From Azorinus chamasolen (lineage: Eukaryota > Mollusca > Bivalvia > Cardiida > Solecurtidae), in assembly GCA_963576725.1 (NCBI GenBank), contig OY755241.1:78976003-79040002 (forward strand): DNA of 64,000 nt. Reading direction: 5' to 3'. The position numbers were made by a program, and so were the translations under genes. Each line of letters starts with the position of its first letter. Within the stretch, counting starts at the first letter, position 1. Shown piece by piece: positions 29,645 through 40,073 of this stretch. The notes beneath the pieces are model-generated. The model ran no database searches. It worked only from the letters and a program-made list of their open reading frames with translations, and was not told where the DNA came from.

Positions 29645-30110
29645 TAACCCTTTACCTCATGAATATTCATGTAAGAGATAATTAATTTTTATTGGCGGGA
29701 TTTTTAGCTCTTATTTTAGATATTTTCAGCCATGGTAGAAACTGTAGAATCAGACCTGTTTAATTCCATGAACAAACAGTGCAGACTCTGATTGGCTCCA
29801 GATCCGAGTCTGATCTGTTTGCAAAGCATGAAAAGGCCTCTCTGTCAGGTGAAGATTTTGACTTTTGCTCTTCCAGGGACTGACTTTATGAATATTCATG
29901 TAAGAATTAATATCCTGAATATTAATTATATGTTTTCTAATGGCACATGATCGCGGGAAATTATAGCCTTGGCAGAAACTAGAATCAGATTTATATAATC
30001 TATAAGCACTAAGCAGACTGTTGACCCTTATCTAGGTCTACTCGGTTTATAAAGACGTACAATATTGTATAATATTATGTGGAGTAAAAGTTAACACTTT
30101 CCTTCATATA
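29645..30110. repeat. Two A-type MITE copies, degraded
   Basis: 29645-29858 (TTAACCCTTTACCTCATG ... AACAAACAGTGCAGACTC ... GTCTGATCTGTTTGC) and 29880-30090 (TATTCATGTAAGAATTAATA ... TCTACTCGGTTTATAAAG), followed by a third partial copy to ~30300. Confidence 0.55.
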
Positions 30111-30372
30111 AACGCTTTTTTTTACAACTTTGCAATCAGAGTAGAGCCAGATCAGACAACTCCTATAATCTGTTTGTTAATGGCATGATGCAGATCTTAT
30201 TATACAGTTTTTACCAAAGCAACAATTTCCTTGAAAATTGTACCTTATACAATATCAACTAATAAATATGTATGATATTATTTATCATTAAAGGGTAATA
30301 AAATAACATGATTCAGGGTTTTGTTTTGTCATTCTGGGTCCATGGAGACCATGTGTACAGAAACGTGTGCTG

Positions 30373-31095
30373 CAGTAGTAGGTAGTATCTTATTTATCAA
30401 GCACATTGAACATGTGCTGATGTACATGTAGTAGGTAGTGTCTTATTTATCAAGCCACATTGAGCGTGTGCTGAAGTAGTAGGTATTAGTGTCTTATTTA
30501 TCAAGCCACATTGAACATGTGCTGAAGTAGTAGGTATTAGTGTCTTATTTATCAAGCCACATTGAGCGTGTGCTGAAGTAGTAGGTAGTCTCTTATTTAT
30601 AAAGTCACATTGAGCGTGTGCTGAAGTAGTAGGTAGTGTCTCATTTATAAAGCCACATTGAGCATGTGCTGAAGTAGTAGGTAGTCTCTCATTTATAAAG
30701 CTACTTTGAGTGTGTGCTGAAGTAGTAGGTAGTGTCTTATTTATAAAGCTACATTGAGTGTGTGCTGAAGTAGTAGGTAGTCTCTCATTTATAAAGCTAC
30801 ATTGAGTGTGTGCTGAAGTAGTAGGTAGTCTCTCATTTATAAAGCCACATTGAGCATGTGCTGAAGTAGTAGGTAGTCTCTCATTTATAAAGCTACATTG
30901 AGTGTGTGCTGAAGTAGTAGGTAGTCTCTCATTTATAAAGCTACATTGAGTGTGTGCTGAAGTAGTAGGTAATGTCTTATTTATCAAGCCACATTGAACA
31001 TGTGCTGAAGTACATGTATTAGGTAGTGTCTTATTTATCAAGCACATTGAACGTGTGTTGAAGTAGTAGGTAGTGTCTCATTTATCAAGCTACAT
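30373..31095. repeat. 48 bp minisatellite
   Basis: About 15 copies of a ~48 bp unit (AGTAGTAGGTAGTCTCTCAT + TTATAAAGCTACATTGAG...). The unit length is a multiple of three, so the minus strand stays open over 216 codons (repeat FINERLPTTSAHTQCS). I treat that as a by-product. Confidence 0.85.
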
Positions 31096-31109
31096 TGAGC
31101 ACGTACTTA

Positions 31110-31530
31110 CACATCTAGAGGAATTTGTCTGGACTCTTTCTTGGAAAGTATTTGTCCAATTCTAACCAAACTTTGCACACATGTTTGTGGCTGTTATATC
31201 TTGGTGGAGTTTGATCGCTTCAGTCTTCGCATACATGATTATAGCCCTTACTTTCTGTGACAAAAATTCTGAAGTGGGGACATCAGTGTCCTATGGACAC
31301 ATTTCTAGTTTCCTTGTCTGTCTGTCTGTCTGATTGGTTTTTCCCCAACTTTAATGTTGCTGATAATTTTGCATCCATTGCACATACATAATTCAAACTT
31401 GCCATGCAACTTAAGGAGGCCAGTAGTTTTAGGGATGACTTATTAAGATCAAGGTCAAAGGTCAAATTACGGGTCAGATTTATATTTGCGATAATCAGGC
31501 CATAGTGTCTCACAAACACATCTTGTTTGC
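31110..31530. repeat. Helitron/pearl-like repeat fragment
   Basis: CTTTGCACACATGTTTGTGG, then GTCTGTCTGTCTGTCTGATT, CCATTGCACATACATAATTC and GATCAAGGTCAAAGGTC; related to 45826-46040. Ends in CACATCTTGTTT. No gene. Confidence 0.45.
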
Positions 31531-31559
31531 AATCAATTAATCAATTACCTTGAATTCTG

Positions 31560-31695
31560 ATATAAATATTCATGAGGTAATTGATACTTATATTTGTGTG
31601 TTAGCAAGGTTTTACTTGAGTTTCAGCTATGTAGCAACATCGTTTCAGCGTGATTAATTTCTTACCTCTTACATGAATATTCACGAGGTGAAGAG
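31560..31695. repeat. A-type MITE remnants beside the splice-site array
   Basis: TGATATAAATATTCATGAGG and ATGAATATTCACGAGGTGAA, ending GAGTTAGTG, which abuts or overlaps the first unit of the 54 bp array. Confidence 0.4.
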
Positions 31696-33036
31696 TTAGT
31701 GATTTATGTCATTGCAGGAGACAGTGTGTACAGAGAGGGATGACTGATGTTAGTGATTTATGTCATTGCAGGAGACGGTGTGTACAGAGAGGGATGACTG
31801 ATGTTAGTGATTTATGTCATTGCAGGAGACGGTGTGTACAGAGAGGGATGACTGATGTTAGTGATTTATGTGATTGCAGGAGACAGTGTGTACAGAGAGG
31901 GATGACTGATGTTAGTGATTTATGTGATTGCAGGAGACGGTGTGTACAGAGAGGGATGACTGATGTTAGTGATTTATGTGATTGCAGGAGACGGTGTGTA
32001 CAGAGAGGGATGACTGATGGTAGTGATTTATGTGATTGCAGGAGACGGTGTGTACAGAGAGGGATGACTGATGTTAGTGATTTATGTGATTGCAGGAGAC
32101 GGTGTGTACAGAGAGGGATGACTGATGTTAGTGATTTATGTCATTGCAGGAGACAGTGTGTACAGAGAGGGATGACTGATGTTAGTGATTTATGTGATTG
32201 CAGGAGACGGTGTGTACAGAGAGGGATGACTGATGTTAGTGATTTATGTGATTGCAGGAGACGGTGTGTACAGAGAGGGATGACTGATGTTAGTGATTTA
32301 TGTGATTGCAGGAGACGGTGTGTACAGAGAGGGATGACTGATGTTAGTGATTTATGTGATTGCAGGAGACGGTGTGTACAGAGAGGGATGACTGATGTTA
32401 GTGATTTATGTGATTGCAGGAGACAGTGTGTACAGAGAGGGATGACTGATGTTAGTGATTTATGTGATTGCAGGAGACGGTGTGTACAGAGAGGGATGAC
32501 TGATGTTAGTGATTTATGTGATTGCAGGAGACAGTGTGTACAGAGAGGGATGACTGATGTTAGTGATTTATGTGATTGCAGGAGACGGTGTGTACAGAGA
32601 GGGATGACTGATGTTAGTGATTTATGTGATTGCAGGAGACAGTGTGTACAGAGAGGGATGACTGATGTTAGTGATTTATGTCATTGCAGGAGACAGTGTG
32701 TACAGAGAGGGATGACTGATGTTAGTGATTTATGTGATTGCAGGAGACGGTGTGTACAGAGAGGGATGACTGATGTTAGTGATTTATGTCATTGCAGGAG
32801 ACGGTGTGTACAGAGAGGGATGACTGATGTTAGTGATTTATGTGATTGCAGGAGACAGTGTGTACAGAGAGGGATGACTGATGTTAGTGATTTATGTGAT
32901 TGCAGGAGACGGTGTGTACAGAGAGGGATGACTGATGTTAGTGATTTATGTGATTGCAGGAGACAGTGTGTACAGAGAGGGATGACTGATGTTAGTGATT
33001 TATGTCATTGCAGGAGACGGTGTGTACAGAGAGGGA
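31686..33036 (+). repeat. 54 bp tandem array of a 3' splice site, 25 copies
   Basis: The unit is GTTAGTGATTTATGTSATTG + CAG + GAGACRGTGTGTACAGAGAG + GGATGACTGAT. It contains a usable acceptor (TTATGTCATTGCAG|GAG) and the first bases of the exon that follows the last copy. Acceptor AGs recur exactly every 54 bp from 31717 to 33013 (24 intervals). Almost all variation sits at two positions (C/G before ATTGCAG; A/G in ACAGTG/ACGGTG). In the exon's frame every unit but the last reads into GAT GAC TGA (stop). A different frame stays open for 451 codons as an 18-residue Cys/Arg repeat. Confidence 0.92.
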
Positions 33037-33143
33037 TGGCTGGTGTATCAAGGACTTCCACGAGAAAGCAAGGGAGCACATGTACGAGTACCTGAACAGG
33101 CTCCTGCAACGAGGGGACTCTCTCGAAATGAGGTTCTGGAGAA
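33014..33143 (+). CDS. Penultimate coding exon of a host gene, family not recognised
   Basis: The acceptor is the last copy of the 54 bp array (ATTGCAG, AG at 33012-33013) and the donor is GAGAA|GTAAGT (33144). The 43 codons plus one base read ETVCTERDGWCIKDFHEKAR, then EHMYEYLNRLLQRGDSLEMR, then FWR. This is an amphipathic, clearly protein-like helix with no stops, with G/C-rich codons against an AT-rich background. Its leftover A joins GT of the exon at 34739 to make AGT (Ser), keeping the next exon's frame. The two splice sites and frame agreement make this a confident exon. Upstream exons were not identified with certainty, so the protein's N-terminus and function are unknown. Confidence 0.82.
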
Positions 33144-33229
33144 GTAAGTGAAACAATCACTCACAAAGTACTGAGTGTAGGAATATTAGTGGAATGTATT
33201 TTTAGTAACAAAACTGTCTGAAATTTGTT

Positions 33230-33830
33230 CAGATGATATATGCTCAACACCTTAGGTTAAGATTTCCAGATTTATTGTGTGAGTTCATCTTGCGAAGGGA
33301 GTGTGTTGCATACTTCTTTGGTGTCTGTGACCTTGACCTTGACCATGAACTAAGTTTTAGTAAAATAAAAGAAGAAATTTGTCAGGATGATACATTCCTC
33401 AAGCCCTTGAATTAGCATTTCAAAGTTTCTTGTGTGCATGCATCTTGGGATGGCAGAGTGTCATGTCTCTGTGACCATGACCTTAATCCTAATGTTGACC
33501 TCAATTGTATCGAAAGTTTGGTTTGGAATTTTGTCCGGAGTATGTCTCCTCAACCTCGAGGCTTAGGGTTTCCAATTTTCTTGTTTAGATGCATCTTCAG
33601 AATGCAGTGTGTCTCATACTACTTTTGTGTCTCTATGACCTTTACCCTGACCTTGACCTCCGTTTAGATAAAAGTTTGTAAGCAAATTTCATCAGAATGA
33701 TATCTTCTCAAACACTTGGATTACGGTTTCCAAATTTCTTGTATGGAACCATCTTAGGAAGGCAGTGTCAGATACTGCTGTGATGTCTGTGACCTTGACT
33801 CACCCACCCAACAGGGAAATAAAATGTTGA
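33230..33830. repeat. Intronic ~165 bp repeats with GACCTTGACC motifs
   Basis: Four diverged units with GTCTGTGACCTTGACC or CTCTATGACCTTTACC and CAGATTTATTG/CCAATTTTCTTG marks. Pearl-like internal repeats lying in the intron between 33143 and 34739. 33831-33957 is unassigned. Confidence 0.5.
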
Positions 33831-33957
33831 AACATGCGTCCACTCAGATCAGCAGCCATGTTGAAAATGAATGAACTGATCTGACTACATTGTATAAGGA
33901 CCATTAGTAGAATGTTGCAGAGTATCACTCATATTATACTGGTAGTATTAATAAAAA

Positions 33958-34276
33958 CAGTTGAACTTCGATATCTCGAACTCGGATAACTCAAACTTCG
34001 GATAACAAGAACCAAAAGTTCAGTCCTTCCAAAATTTACAATACAGGATATTTTCTAAAATATATCACTACACATATCTAGAAACACATGTGACAGCTTA
34101 ATGTAGGTCTAAAGTAATACTGAAAGCTCCTGCAGGAGCTTTCAGCATTACTTTTGACCTGCATTAAGCTGTGAACTTGAGATATTTGTCAGATTATAAA
34201 TCGGATGATTCGAACCTCTCTTATCTAGAACTAATTTGTATGGTCCCTTGAATTTCGAGATATCAAACTTCAACTG
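33958..34276. mobile_element. Tigger/pogo-like palindromic element in the intron
   Basis: CAGTTGAACTTCGATATCTC start and GAGATATCAAACTTCAACTG end, followed by TA. Inner B-type hairpin CTGAAAGCTCCTGCAGGAGC. 319 bp, no transposase. Confidence 0.8.
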
Positions 34277-34399
34277 TATTCTCTTTTAGTCTACATCAAA
34301 CTCAAGGTGATGATTATAGAAATGCTAAGACTGTTCTCTGGCAATACTTGCTTGGCAAATTTAGGTTGTCTAATCTCAATCTGTAATCTTCAATTTTTC

Positions 34400-34706
34400 A
34401 CTGTACAATAAAACCTGTCAACAGCGACCATCTGAAACAGGCTTCTTCTGACAATTTTTTCAGTCAGTTGGTAGCAGGATGAAAGTTATATGGAAAGCAT
34501 AACCTTTGTCCTGCATTGATGAACCACTTGCTTTTATAGACCCCAGTGCTTACTCATTATATGGTCAGACTCACTATAGACCAGTTTGACTGTATTATAG
34601 ACCCTAGTGCTTACTCATTATATGGTCACTATAGACAAGTTTGACTGTATTATAGACCCCAATGCTTAGTCAGTATATTGTTGGTGTAGATAAGTTTGAC
34701 TGTACA
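34400..34706. repeat. Truncated Tigger-like MITE with ~75 bp tail repeats
   Basis: Starts ACAATAAAACCTGTCAACAG, with arms GGATGAAAGTTATATGG and CCTTTGTCCTGCATTG. Then three copies of a tail with ATAGACCCCAGTGCTTACTC and AAGTTTGACTGTA. It ends ~30 bp before the last exon's acceptor. Confidence 0.6.
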
Positions 34707-34738
34707 TGTATATAGTATATACATTATGTGTTATACAG

Positions 34739-35787
34739 GTAAAAAGGGCAAGAGAAAGACGCAGCTACTGAGACTAGACAGTGATGATGGAGGTGATGAA
34801 CTTGACAGACCGGAACAGAGTAGAAGAGGTGCTTACCAGCAGAAAACTACCATTCCAGATAAAGGTGATAGCAATGAAACAGTAGCTACTGTTGACAGCA
34901 ACACTCAGTTAGGAAGTGGTGTATCTGGGGCAGGTGACGGCAAGAACCAGATAGAGAACACTATACCTGGTGCCGATGCTGTATCTGGGGCAGGTGAAGG
35001 CAAGAACCAGATAGAGAACACTATACCTGGTGCCGATGAGAGCAATACTGAGATGAACAGTGCAATAACAGATTCTGGTGTAAGCCAGGTAGAGAGTGCT
35101 ACTTCTTGTGCTGGAGTCAGCAACACTGGAATGGACGATGCAATAACAGACGCTGGTGAAAGCAACAGTCATATAGAGAGTGCTGTTACTGGAGCTGGTG
35201 ACAGCAACACTGAGATGGACGATGGAAGTAACAACCAGCCAGAGAGTGTAATAGCTAGTATCAGTGACAACACTGAGATGGACGATGACAGTAACAACCA
35301 GCCAGAGAGTGTAATAGCTAGTATCAGTGACAACACTGAGATGGATGATGATAGTAACAACCAGCCGGAGAGTGTAATAGCTAGTATCAGTGACAACACT
35401 GGGATGGATGATGATAGTAACAACCAGTCGGAGAGTGTAATAGCTAGTATCAGTGACAACACTGAGATGGACGATGACAGTAACAACCAGCCAGAGAGTG
35501 TAATAGCTAGTATCAGTGACAACACTGAGATAGTTAGTTCCGCAACAGATGCTGGTGACAGCATGAACCAGCTAGACAGTACTATAATTAATGCCAGTGA
35601 TAGTAACGCTGAGATTGACAGTGAAATAGCAGAGTCAGGTGACAGCAATCAGTCAGTAAAGAATGCCACATCTAATGCTGGTGAAAGTAGTCAAGAACTG
35701 ATACAAACTCTTTCTCATGCTGAAAATGAACCAGTCTCACATACAGAAGGAATTGGGGAGGATAAGTTGGAGAATGAAGCTAGATAA
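34739..35787 (+). CDS. Last coding exon: acidic, Ser/Asn-rich repetitive C-terminus
   Basis: Acceptor GTGTTATACAG (34728-34738), then GT completing a Ser codon and an open frame of 348 codons to TAA at 35785. It opens with a basic stretch (KKGKRKTQLLRLDSDDGG; nuclear-localisation-like), then a long disordered region. Two copies of a block with SGAGDGKNQIENTIPGAD are followed by five near-identical ~20-residue repeats (DNTEMDDDSNNQPESVIASI) and degenerate relatives (SNTEMNSAITDSG). No catalytic motif is visible. Strong D/E/N/S bias predicts an unstructured acidic tail. Nucleotide repeats (~60 bp) suggest length variation between alleles. The apparent ATG at 34696 lies in the intron and is not the start. 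Minus-strand frames here are shadows. Confidence 0.82.
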
Positions 35788-35799
35788 TAACCTAAGAAG

Positions 35800-36684
35800 A
35801 AGGGATGTCAACGGCTAACCGGTTAATCGATCGGATGACAGAGATGACAGATAATCGGTTATTAAATATGAGATTCGATTACCTGAATTAAAAAATAAAT
35901 ATTACAAATGTTAGTGTCATTCATTTTATAATGACACTAAAATCCCGAAAATTCCCATCCATATCATAAAGATTGCCCCCTATTGTGACAAACAAGCCAG
36001 CAAGGCAGATTAGTGTTAGCATCCAAAGGTCTAAAGTGTCACCAATAGATAAGCGCCAATCAAGCACATTTTGTTTTGATAACCACTTTATCATTTGGAA
36101 CATATTGTTTCAATCGAATGACAATATCCACTCAAGTGGATCAACACCTGTTTTGCGCAAGTTACTCACTACATCGATTTGTGTTTAGTTAAAGAACATG
36201 TGAAGCAGCAATTCGTAACTACTCGTCGTATTCCGTCAGAGGTCGGAAATTAGCTGAGGTGTTCCGAGTGGTGAAGCCGGATGAGTTCATTCTACTTACC
36301 AAATGTACGCAAGAAACAACGAACTATCCGAGCTGTCAATGTGTAGCCATGTGGGCAGAATTTCTTCTCTAAACGCACGTTCCAGCAGATAAAATGGGTG
36401 TAAACTCTATACCTTTGAGTTTTAATAGATACAGCTGCAGTACGAAAATAATAGTTTTTAAATGCAATCAAAAGCGAGATTCGAGTCACCGATTAGAACT
36501 CGCCGGAAGTGCGTTTGCATTATCTCCAATACACGTGCAGTTCGCTGTCATGAGGTATCCAGACACACAAGAACTTCATCAAATTTGTAATGTCGTTGTA
36601 TAATAGTCAAAAATCTTACGGTCAACTGGTTGATAGAATGAACGATTAATCGGTTAGTGAAAAAAATGATTATTGACATCCCTA
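35800..36684. mobile_element. hAT-like non-autonomous element in the 3' UTR
   Basis: Ends AAGGGATGTCAACGGCTAAC and CGGTTAGTG...TTGACATCCCTA form inverted repeats; subterminal TAACCGGTTAATCG recurs inverted as CGATTAATCGGTTA. Flanking 8 bp CTAAGAAG (35792-35799) and CTAAAAAG (36685-36692) agree at 7 of 8, as for a hAT target duplication. 885 bp, no transposase. It lies 12 bp after the stop codon at 35787 and includes an AATAAA near 35894 that could serve as poly(A) signal. Confidence 0.7.
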
Positions 36685-36714
36685 CTAAAAAGACATGTTT
36701 CTAACACTAGTGAA

Positions 36715-36820
36715 CCCATTGAGCTTTGGGCTTATTTCAGGCTTTGAGTAGTGTGGCTATCTGGGCTTATTTCAGGCTTTGAGTAGTGTGGCTGTCTGGG
36801 CCTATTTCAGGCCATTTGTG
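36715..36820. repeat. Short 38 bp tandem repeat
   Basis: Three copies of GGGCTTATTTCAGGCTTTGA + GTAGTGTGGCT. Could be part of the 3' UTR of the gene ending at 35787. Confidence 0.7.
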
Positions 36821-36859
36821 TGGCTGTCTGATCTATCTCTATACAGAAGTTTTATAAAC

Positions 36860-36965
36860 TCTTGAATGCCAGCAGCAAAGTTTCGATCAACTAATTCAAT
36901 AGATTGGATCCAGATGAGATATTGAGTAGCTTAGCCTCTCATCAGATCTCACTTTCTTTTTCTGA
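36860..36965. repeat. L-type core
   Basis: TTCAATAGATTGGATCCAGA ... CATCAGATCTCACTTTC, centre ATATTGAGTAGCTTAGCC. Confidence 0.45.
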
Positions 36966-37020
36966 TTGTTCTTTTAGAAAATGGACATACAGTATTGCCA
37001 CTTGAGCAGCTGTTTGTATA

Positions 37021-37224
37021 CAGTGAAACCCCTCTAAACCGGACGCTAAATTTAGCATAAATATCGGTCTTGGATACAGGTGGCAGCTTAATGCAGGGTG
37101 AAAGTCATACAGAAAGCTCCTCTAGGAGCTTTCTGTATGACTTTCACCCTGCATTAAGCAGCCACCTGTCTAAATGTATCTAAATTATTCTGTACTAGAA
37201 TTCCGGTTTAGAGGGGTTTTACTG
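37021..37224. mobile_element. Tigger/pogo-like palindromic MITE
   Basis: CAGTGAAACCCCTCTAAACC start, TTTAGAGGGGTTTTACTG end, TA at 37019-37020 and 37225-37226. Inner arms AAGTCATACAGAAAGCTCC perfectly paired. Confidence 0.87.
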
Positions 37225-37809
37225 TACTTGGATATGTACACAGGAGATTTTGGAATTGGTTGAAAGTGTATTCAGATCTTTTATAACTTCTTTAGGGTAT
37301 AGAGCATTCACCCTGACCATATCACTCTTACAGGATGCTGTCTGATCTTGGTCTACTCTGTTTGTGAAGATGTTAAAAGGAAAGAGTTAAACAATCATCA
37401 TTGGTTGAGTATATGAGGTGTAAAAATTTTACACATCTAGGTCAAGGTCAAAATAGGGGCATCCATGTCCAGTGGACTAATTTCTACTTTTGCAGTCTAG
37501 TTCAACCACTTCCCTCATGAAAAGGCCTGTAGGAGCAGTCTGGTCAGAGTCTGCTCTGTTTGCTTAGAAAACTACATGTATATAGATCTTAGTCTACAGT
37601 TTTGTCATGATATGAAAACACCTGTGTTCATGTATTGTAAAGATTTAGCTATTCAGTATTCATAAGGCCATTACGACCCTGCATTGAAGATGTAGGAGTC
37701 CTATAGGAATCACATTTTCTGCCTGTCTGTCAGTCAAAACTTTTGATGTGATGTGATAACTCAAACAGTACTTCACATATTGGTGCCAAATTCACTGCAT
37801 ATGCTTTAA

Positions 37810-38699
37810 CCCATTCCCTCATAGGCTATTTTTAGGTCAAACCTCTTTGAATAATTCTACCGAAAAGGAACATTAACTATAGAAAAGGAATTTTTTATAA
37901 TTTTTAGCTCACCAGAGCACAGGTGCTCAAGATGAGCTTTTGTCATCGCCTGATGTCCGTTGACTGTTAGCGTGCGTCGTTTGTCGTCCGTCGTCCCGCG
38001 TCAACAATTTGAACCTTTAAAAATCTTCTCCTCTGAATCTACAGGGTTCTCAGCTTTCATCTCTGGCACATAGCATCACCTATATGTCCTCTACAAAAGT
38101 TATATAAATTATGCCCCTGGGGTCAAAATTGGCCCCGCCCCAGGGGTGGCCAGTTTTCAATAGAAACATAGTGAAAACGTTGAAATCTTCTCCTCTGAAA
38201 CCAGAAGGTTCTCAGCTTTCATATTTGGCACAGAGCATCATGTTCAGGTCCTCTACAAAAGTTATATAAATTATGCCCCTGGGGTCAAAATTGGCCCCAC
38301 CCCAGGGGTGGTTAATTTTCTATAGAAACATATAGTGAAAACTTTGAAAATCTTCTCCTCTGAATCTGCAGGGTTCTCAACTTTCATATTTGGCACATAG
38401 CATTATGTTCAGGTCCTCTACAAAAGTTATATAAATTATGCCCCTGGGGTCAAAATTGGCCTCGCCCCAGGGTTGGCCGGTTTTCTATAGAAACATAGTG
38501 AAAACTTTGAAAATCTTCTCCTCTGATTGTCTGATGAGCGATATCAAGGCCATCATGGCCCTCTTGTTTATTTTTGAAACCATTGTGATAAATAGAGCAT
38601 TTGCTCAATAAGAGCAAAAATTAATGCTCTATTTATCACAATGGTTTCAACAGGTGACTTTTACAGAGGCGTAGAAAGGCGTATTTATGGAGGAAAGAG
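37810..38699. mobile_element. D-type TTAA MITE nested in the Helitron-like element
   Basis: TTAA 37806-37809 and 38700-38703. Ends CCCATTCCCTCATAGGC and TTATGGAGGAAAGAG. The hairpin GAGCATTTGCTC... lies at its right part. It is itself split by 37905-38569. Confidence 0.8.
37905..38569 (+). mobile_element. Helentron-like AGCTCACC...CTCTTGTT element
   Basis: 5' end TAGCTCACCAGAGCACAGGT (hairpin-forming). ~165 bp repeats with AAAATCTTCTCCTCTGAATC and GGTCAAAATTGGCCCC. 3' hairpin GGCCATCATGGCC followed by CTCTTGTTT. It is inserted in a T-run of the D-type MITE. T-T insertion plus a 3' palindrome is known for Helentrons; assignment by structure only. Confidence 0.6.
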
Positions 38700-38845
38700 T
38701 TAAGTATCATCAGAGAAAGACGCCTATAGTTTTTGAGTTGAATCAGATCACAATGTCTAGAGTTATTTGCCCTTGATTACAGGGCCCTCTCTGACTGAGT
38801 CAGTTTTCTAGTTGTTTCGTAAATTGAGCAGGTAAAATACAAGTA

Positions 38846-39047
38846 CAGTAAAACCCTTCTAAACCTGACTCAATTAGCATTGGTGCTAGTCTGTAAGACA
38901 GGTGACTGCTCAATGTAGGATAAAAATCATGCAGAAAGCTTCAAAAAAAGCTTTCCACATGACTTTCCACCCTGCATTAAGCAGTCACCTGTGTAAAAAG
39001 ATCTTACTTCATCTTTACTATATGTGCAGTTTAGAGGGGGTCTACTG
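38846..39047. mobile_element. Tigger/pogo-like palindromic MITE
   Basis: CAGTAAAACCCTTCTAAACC start, TTTAGAGGGGGTCTACTG end, TA at 38844-38845 and 39048-39049. Confidence 0.83.
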
Positions 39048-39236
39048 TATACTTGTTTGCCCAGTGAACGGCAGTCCAAACCCAGGTATTAGTTGCACAA
39101 AAAGCTTGCTGGCTCAATGAAACATGTCATTTTGAAATTATGTAATTGCTTAACATGAATACATTTTATGTTTGTTATGTAAAATATCGGTCTATGTCAT
39201 ACAATTTTAACGTTTTGTGGGAAAATTTGATAATAT

Positions 39237-40073
39237 TTTTAGTCAATAATGATGACAAAGTGATTTGAGCCCATTCATCGATTTTGAGTATTTTCTTAAG
39301 TACATTTCTTGGTTTTGAAAAGCAGTCATTAATCGTACATCAATGTGAGAAAACTTGGGCATGGATAAAAAGACTATTAACCCAATCCCTCATACAAATG
39401 CTTTTGCACACAGGGATCAGATAGCTCCTGTAGAAAATGTAAGAAACACTAGCTGAATTTTTATTATGGTACATGAACAACAGGATTTTTTAAACTTGGT
39501 AGAAACTGTAAAATCACATCTAGAAACTGTAAAATCACATCTATATAATTCCATAAGCAAGCAGAACAGAATCTGATCAGACAGCTCTTACAGGAGCCAT
39601 CTGATCTGGGTCTACTCAGTTTGCAAGGCAGGAAAAAGCATTTATGATAGGGAATAGACACTGTATTTAATTTTAGTCAATAATAATGACAAAGTGATTT
39701 GAGGCCATTCATCGATTTTGAGTGTTTTCTTAAGTACATTTCGTAAGTACAATTCATTAATTGTACATCAATGTGAGAAAACTTGGGCATGGATAAAAGA
39801 AACTGTATTAACCCAATCCCTCATACAAATGCTATTACACACCTTTGCACACAGGGATCAGATAGCTCCTGTTGAAAATGTAAGAAATACTAGCTGAATT
39901 TTTATTATGGTACATGAACATAGGTGTTTTTTAAACTTGGTAGAAACTGTAAAATCACACCTATATAATTCCACAAGCAAGCAGAGCAGAATCTGATCAG
40001 ACGGTTCTTACAGGGGCCATCTGCTCTGGGTTTGCTCAGTTTGCAAGGCATGGAAAAGCATTTATAACTGGGA
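39237..40073. repeat. Tandem duplication of ~435 bp including an A-type MITE
   Basis: TTTTTAGTCAATAATGATGA at 39237 and TTTTAGTCAATAATAATGAC at 39672 begin two copies. Each contains ATTCATCGATTTTGAGT, a TTAACCCAATCCCTC MITE start and a hairpin GCAAGCAGA.CAGAATCTGA. They differ by scattered substitutions and a repeated GTAAAATCACATCTA in the first copy. Confidence 0.8.

Larger units (their letters stand above)
37672..38813 (+). mobile_element. Helitron-like element, interrupted by nested insertions
   Basis: Left part CCTGCATTGAAGATGTAGGA ... CATATGC to 37805, right part GTATCATCAGAGAAAGACGC from 38704 to the hairpin CTGACTGAGTCAG and TTTTCTAGTTG. Same family as 929-2048, whose uninterrupted copies join CATATGCTTAG to TATCATCAGA. 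Confidence 0.65.

Noticed and set aside
30397..31047. 216-codon minus-strand repeat ORF
   Set aside because: 48 bp minisatellite; no start context, splice sites or unique sequence.
31740..33095. 451-codon ORF with 18-residue Cys/Arg repeats as a real protein gene
   Set aside because: The period is a multiple of three, which keeps a frame open automatically. The unit is an intron/exon boundary, and the frame does not match the following exon.
35169..35648. 159-codon minus-strand ORF
   Set aside because: Antisense shadow of the repetitive last exon at 34739-35787.
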